From JAMORN01 sp027063545 [NCBI: bacterium] (GTDB taxonomy: Bacteria; JAMORN01), in NCBI GenBank assembly GCA_027063545.1, contig JAMORN010000329.1, positions 1 through 15,424 on the forward strand: a DNA stretch of 15,424 nt, written 5' to 3'. Of this stretch, positions 12,627 through 15,424 are shown in pieces. How positions within the stretch are numbered: position 1 is the stretch's first letter; each line of letters begins with the position of its first letter. Made by a program: the position numbers and the translations under genes. A model generated the notes under the pieces. That model saw nothing but the letters and a program-made list of their open reading frames with translations, was not told the DNA's origin and ran no database searches.

Positions 12627-14456
12627 ATGGATAAACCAAAGGCAAATTTATTTTCTTCAATAAAGAGTTTAAAGTATTTATTTAAAAAACCAGTTACTAT
12701 AGAGATCCCTAAAGTATATAGAGAAGCAGCAGATAGATATAGGGGGTTTCATACAAATGATTGGGATAAATGTATTGGATGTGGAACATGTTCAGAGATT
12801 TGCCCAACAAATGCTATTAGAATGGAAAAGGTTCCTGGATATGAAGCAGGTAATGGTCAAACAGATGAAAGACCAGTAATAGATTATGGTAGATGTTGTT
12901 GGTGTGGTTTTTGTGTTGATATTTGTACTACAGGGTCTTTAAAGATGTCTAAGGATTACATATTTATTTCTCCTGATGCAAATGATTTTATTTATATACC
13001 AGATGAGGAAGGAATAAATAAAAATTATCCAGAAGAAGGTTATAGAAGAAATGATGAAACAGATTTACTTGAACTTGAAAGGGTTATAATGGGTCATCTT
13101 TCTGCTGAGGAGAGAGGAGATTCTTTTATAGAATATGTTAGAGGATATAGTAAAGAAGAGGCAATAAGAGAGGCTTCTAGATGTGTAGAATGTGGAATTT
13201 GTACATATACTTGTCCTGCCCATATGAATATACCAGAATATATTAGAACAATTTGGGAGGATGATTTAGAAAAAGGAGTTGAATATCTATATAAAACAAA
13301 TCCATTGCCAGGAGTATGTGGTAGAGTTTGTACCCATAAATGTGAGAGTGTATGTTCATTAGGACATAGGGGAGAACCTATAGCAATTAGATGGCTTAAG
13401 AGATATATAGTTGATAATACTCCAGATGACGAGTATGAAAAGGTTGTTTTAGCAGAGGTATCAAAACCAGGAAAAGGTAAAGTAGCAATTATTGGAGCAG
13501 GGCCTGCAGGCCTTTCTGCAGCGTATTATTTAAGAACATTAGGGTACGAAGTTGATGTATTTGAGCAAATGCCACTTGCAGGTGGTGTAATGAGATATGG
13601 TATTCCAAGGTATAGACTTCCAGATGAAGCTTTAGATAGGGATATTAGTTTTATAGAAAAAATAGGTGTAAGAATTCATACAAATTATAAGGTTGATAAA
13701 GAAAAATTTAAGGAATTAAAAGAAAAATACGATGCAGTATTTCTTTCTACAGGATTTTTTACAGGAAGAAAGTTGCCTCCACATATACTTCCAGGTAGTG
13801 ATCATACAGATGTAATTGCTGCTATGGATTTTCTACCAAAGGTAAGGGATTTTGTAAGAGGAATGGGCGAGATGCCAGAGGTAGGAGAAAAGGTGGTAAT
13901 AATTGGTGGTGGTAATGTTGGTTTTGATGTTGGTAGAAGTGTGGTAAGACTTCAAAGAATGAAATATGGGAAAGTTGATGTAACAATTACGGCTCTTGAG
14001 AGTGAAGATATTTTACCAGCAGATAGAGAAGAACTTGAAGAAGGAAGAGAAGAAGGATTAAAGGTTGTGTTCTCCAGAGGTCCAAAGGAAATAGTAATAG
14101 AAGATGGAAAGATAAAAGGATTATTAACAGTTAAGTGTTTGAGAGTTTTTGATGATGAAGGAAAATTTAATCCTCAATTTGATGAAGAAGATAAATTATT
14201 CTTAGAGGCTGACCAAATATTTATGGCAGTTGGTCAAGCACCGGATTATAATTATATCCCTGATGATATAATGGAGAAATTAGAAATTGTTAGAGGAAAG
14301 ATTAAAGCAGACGAATATGGAAGAACAAATTTTGAATGGTTGTTTGTAGGTGGTGATATTAAAGAGGGTCCTGATATTATTCATGGTATTGCAAATGGTC
14401 ATAATGCTGCCAAGGCAATAGATGAGTATTTAAGAAAGAAATATGGAATAGAATAA
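12627..14456 (+). CDS. Fused NuoI-type ferredoxin and GltD/NfnB-type FAD-NAD(P) oxidoreductase subunit (MbxN fusion)
   Basis: The 609 residues (numbered from ATG 12627) carry three units. Residues 25-115 are an MbxN/NuoI-like 2[4Fe-4S] ferredoxin: C49, C52, C55, C59 and C90, C93, C96, C100, with an extra C91. Residues 180-260 are the GltD/NfnB Fe-S domain: C186, C189, C192, C196, then C231, C235, C239, C243 (CGRVCTHKCESVC). Residues about 285-605 are the flavoprotein with an FAD motif IGAGPAGLSAAYY (G290-G295), a second Rossmann motif IGGGNVGFD (G427-G432) and a closing FVGGDI FAD-contact. In GltD and NfnB the second fold continues with Arg-Arg before a Pro-Ala; here that place is Leu457-Glu458, which favours NAD(H). 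GGAGG is 7 bases before 12627; ATG 12621 is the alternative. As last gene of the operon it likely links ferredoxin, the membrane complex and NAD(H). Confidence 0.93.
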   Translation: MDKPKANLFSSIKSLKYLFKKPVTIEIPKVYREAADRYRGFHTNDWDKCIGCGTCSEICPTNAIRMEKVPGYEAGNGQTDERPVIDYGRCCWCGFCVDICTTGSLKMSKDYIFISPDANDFIYIPDEEGINKNYPEEGYRRNDETDLLELERVIMGHLSAEERGDSFIEYVRGYSKEEAIREASRCVECGICTYTCPAHMNIPEYIRTIWEDDLEKGVEYLYKTNPLPGVCGRVCTHKCESVCSLGHRGEPIAIRWLKRYIVDNTPDDEYEKVVLAEVSKPGKGKVAIIGAGPAGLSAAYYLRTLGYEVDVFEQMPLAGGVMRYGIPRYRLPDEALDRDISFIEKIGVRIHTNYKVDKEKFKELKEKYDAVFLSTGFFTGRKLPPHILPGSDHTDVIAAMDFLPKVRDFVRGMGEMPEVGEKVVIIGGGNVGFDVGRSVVRLQRMKYGKVDVTITALESEDILPADREELEEGREEGLKVVFSRGPKEIVIEDGKIKGLLTVKCLRVFDDEGKFNPQFDEEDKLFLEADQIFMAVGQAPDYNYIPDDIMEKLEIVRGKIKADEYGRTNFEWLFVGGDIKEGPDIIHGIANGHNAAKAIDEYLRKKYGIE

Positions 14457-14490
14457 AAAAGATAAGCAAATAAATAGAAGATATCTATAA

Positions 14491-14527
14491 GCCTTCCCCT
14501 CTTAAAAAATAGGGGAAGGCTTTTTTT
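14491..14527 (+). terminator. Intrinsic terminator ending the Mrp-Mbx operon
   Basis: GCCTTCCCCT (14491-14500) pairs perfectly over 10 bases with AGGGGAAGGC (14511-14520) across a 10-base loop, followed by seven T residues. It lies 35 bases after the last operon gene. On the minus strand the hairpin is followed only by TTATAG, a poor T-tract. It may therefore stop the convergent GH5 gene only weakly. Confidence 0.95.
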
Positions 14528-14540
14528 ATTTTAGCATTTT

Positions 14541-14846
14541 CTATTTTAATATTTCAATTTTTTCTAATTTAGAGAAATCTTCTCCAGAAATTTTAATAAA
14601 ATATACTCCAGAATTTAAATTTTTTGAATTTATAATGATAGAATTGTTTTGTGGGCTAATTATTTTAGAGCTTTGTAGTATTGTTTTCCCATTTATATCA
14701 AATAGTTTTATATTTACATTTTGTAATTTAGATGTAAAAATTTTAATATTAACAGTAGGATTTGATGGATTTGGGAATATACTAACTTTTATATTTTTAT
14801 TTGAATTAGATTTTTTTATATTACTAGAATTGAATATTGAAGCCTC
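14541..14846 (-). pseudogene. In-frame C-terminal domain cut off from the GH5 gene, T9SS type A sorting-tail-like
   Basis: Directly after the GH5 stop codon (TAA, 14849-14847) the same frame stays open for 101 codons to TAG at 14543-14541. It starts with a Ser/Asn/Lys-rich linker, followed by VSIFPNPSNPTVNIKI, IKLFDINGKTIL, LNSGVYFIKIS and KIEILK. This PNP, D-x-x-G-K, G-x-Y order is the pattern of the about 80-residue C-terminal sorting/FlgD-like beta domain annotated as T9SS type A tail. There is no ATG with a ribosome-binding site at its head, so it is not an independent gene. The coding quality is intact, so the stop is recent, is read through, or is a sequencing error. Confidence 0.7.
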
Positions 14847-15424
14847 TTATGAGGTATTTTTAATTCCATATTCAGAGTTTAAAACTAAATTTCCCCAATA
14901 GGTTAAAGTGTTTAGAGTCCAATCATCTGTCATATTAAGCCAAGAATTAGCATCATCATTGCCAGCCCATGACCATGGTATATATCCAATTTTAAATTTA
15001 TAACAAAGTTCCATTACTTTAATAGCATCTACTTTGCAGTTTACATTGTTGTTTCCATTATTATAATTATAACCGAATTCTCCAATTACAAGCGGTATAT
15101 TTAAATCTTTTATAATTCCTAAATATTCATCTAATGTAGAAGAGTCATTCCAAACACTATAGCCATACATATGAATATCAAATACAATATTATGATCAGG
15201 GTCATATTCAATTAATTCCTGTGCCTTTGCAACAACAGGTTTTATTGCTTTGCCCCAATTTGGAGCATCAATCATTAAGAGGCTATGAAATCCAGCGTTT
15301 CTTATTATATCAATGGCCTGTTTGTAATTATCTGCCCATTCTTCTGGTGTGGTTTTCCAGTTTCCTGCTTCATTAGCTATATTTAATATTAAATATTTTT
15401 CATATTTTTTTATAATAGGAAAAA
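14847..15424 (-). CDS. GH5 (subfamily 8-like) endo-mannanase/cellulase, catalytic domain, 5' end outside window
   Basis: The frame is open from the window edge (first full codon 15422-15420) to TAA at 14849-14847, about 191 residues of the C-terminal half of a GH5 TIM barrel. The acid/base glutamate is in LNIANEAGNW (Glu codon 15371-15369) and the nucleophile in PLVIGEFGYN (Glu codon 15080-15078). MIDAPNWGKA, FDIHMYGY, IPWSWAGND and LTYWGNLVLN match, from memory, the Bacillus-type GH5_8 beta-mannanases, so beta-mannan hydrolysis is the best guess; beta-glucan is possible. Signal peptide and first barrel strands are not visible. The barrel is complete at the stop (GIKNTS corresponds to the usual end of these catalytic domains), so the enzyme may be active but without the C-terminal domain encoded just beyond. 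The gene converges on the Mrp-Mbx operon. Confidence 0.9.
   Translation of the reverse strand, partial: FPIIKKYEKYLILNIANEAGNWKTTPEEWADNYKQAIDIIRNAGFHSLLMIDAPNWGKAIKPVVAKAQELIEYDPDHNIVFDIHMYGYSVWNDSSTLDEYLGIIKDLNIPLVIGEFGYNYNNGNNNVNCKVDAIKVMELCYKFKIGYIPWSWAGNDDANSWLNMTDDWTLNTLTYWGNLVLNSEYGIKNTS

Noticed and set aside
14635-14901. 88-codon plus-strand hydrophobic open frame after the operon
   Set aside because: It is exactly antisense to the GH5 tail domain and the end of the barrel; its hydrophobic look comes from complementing Lys/Asn codons. It also lies after the terminator with no promoter.
1-15424. CRISPR arrays, insertion sequences, tRNA or rRNA genes, integrase or toxin-antitoxin systems
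   Set aside because: No spaced direct repeats, terminal inverted repeats, transposase motifs or tRNA-like folds were seen on either strand.

Overview
The window looks like chromosome of an AT-rich, low-GC anaerobic fermentative bacterium. Four things point that way together: the [FeFe]-hydrogenase maturase HydG, a complete Mrp/Mbx-type membrane complex whose last subunit is a ferredoxin/flavoprotein fusion, a secreted-type GH5 mannanase, and strongly AT-biased codon use. From memory of family distributions, this fits the Thermotogota best (for example Marinitoga or a relative). That placement is inference; there is no rRNA or other direct marker here.

Layout. (1) 1-1797: the 3' end of dnaK, then complete dnaJ, closed by a clear intrinsic terminator (1830-1854). 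(2) 1859-3658: a strong sigma-A-type promoter with a Rex-like palindrome just upstream, then hydG and a small overlapping gene that resembles DUF721/DciA proteins. (3) 3676-14456: a second promoter with a weaker Rex-like palindrome in its leader, then thirteen tightly packed genes, many overlapping by 1-8 nt. These encode the Mrp-like ion-translocating module (MrpE, F, G, MbhD-like, MbhE+MrpB fusion, MrpC, MrpD), a second, NuoL-like antiporter subunit with a lateral-helix tail, and the complex-I-like core (NuoH, B, C, D-like). Last comes a fused NuoI-type ferredoxin and GltD/NfnB-type FAD-NAD(P) protein. The order matches the archaeal MBX operon. A perfect 10-bp hairpin terminator (14491-14527) ends it. 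(4) 14541-15424, minus strand: the C-terminal part of a GH5 mannanase-like enzyme, running off the window. An in-frame TAA separates it from a same-frame C-terminal domain resembling T9SS type A sorting tails.

How the genes work together. The NuoD-like subunit keeps only one cysteine of each [NiFe] CxxC pair, so this is not a hydrogenase. With the terminal flavoprotein carrying two Rossmann motifs, the complex most likely passes electrons between ferredoxin and a pyridine nucleotide while moving Na+ or H+ through the Mrp module. The nucleotide-binding loop lacks the Arg-Arg that usually binds NADPH and has an acidic residue there, which favours NAD(H). HydG builds the cofactor of the [FeFe] hydrogenase encoded elsewhere, which would share the same ferredoxin and NADH pools. 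The Rex-like sites at both promoters would let NADH/NAD+ ratio control both. The Mbx family itself is known, and a GltD-like partner has, as far as I recall, been noted in Thermotogales. The less expected points are the altered lysine relay in the two antiporter subunits, the possible redox operators, and the interrupted GH5 gene.
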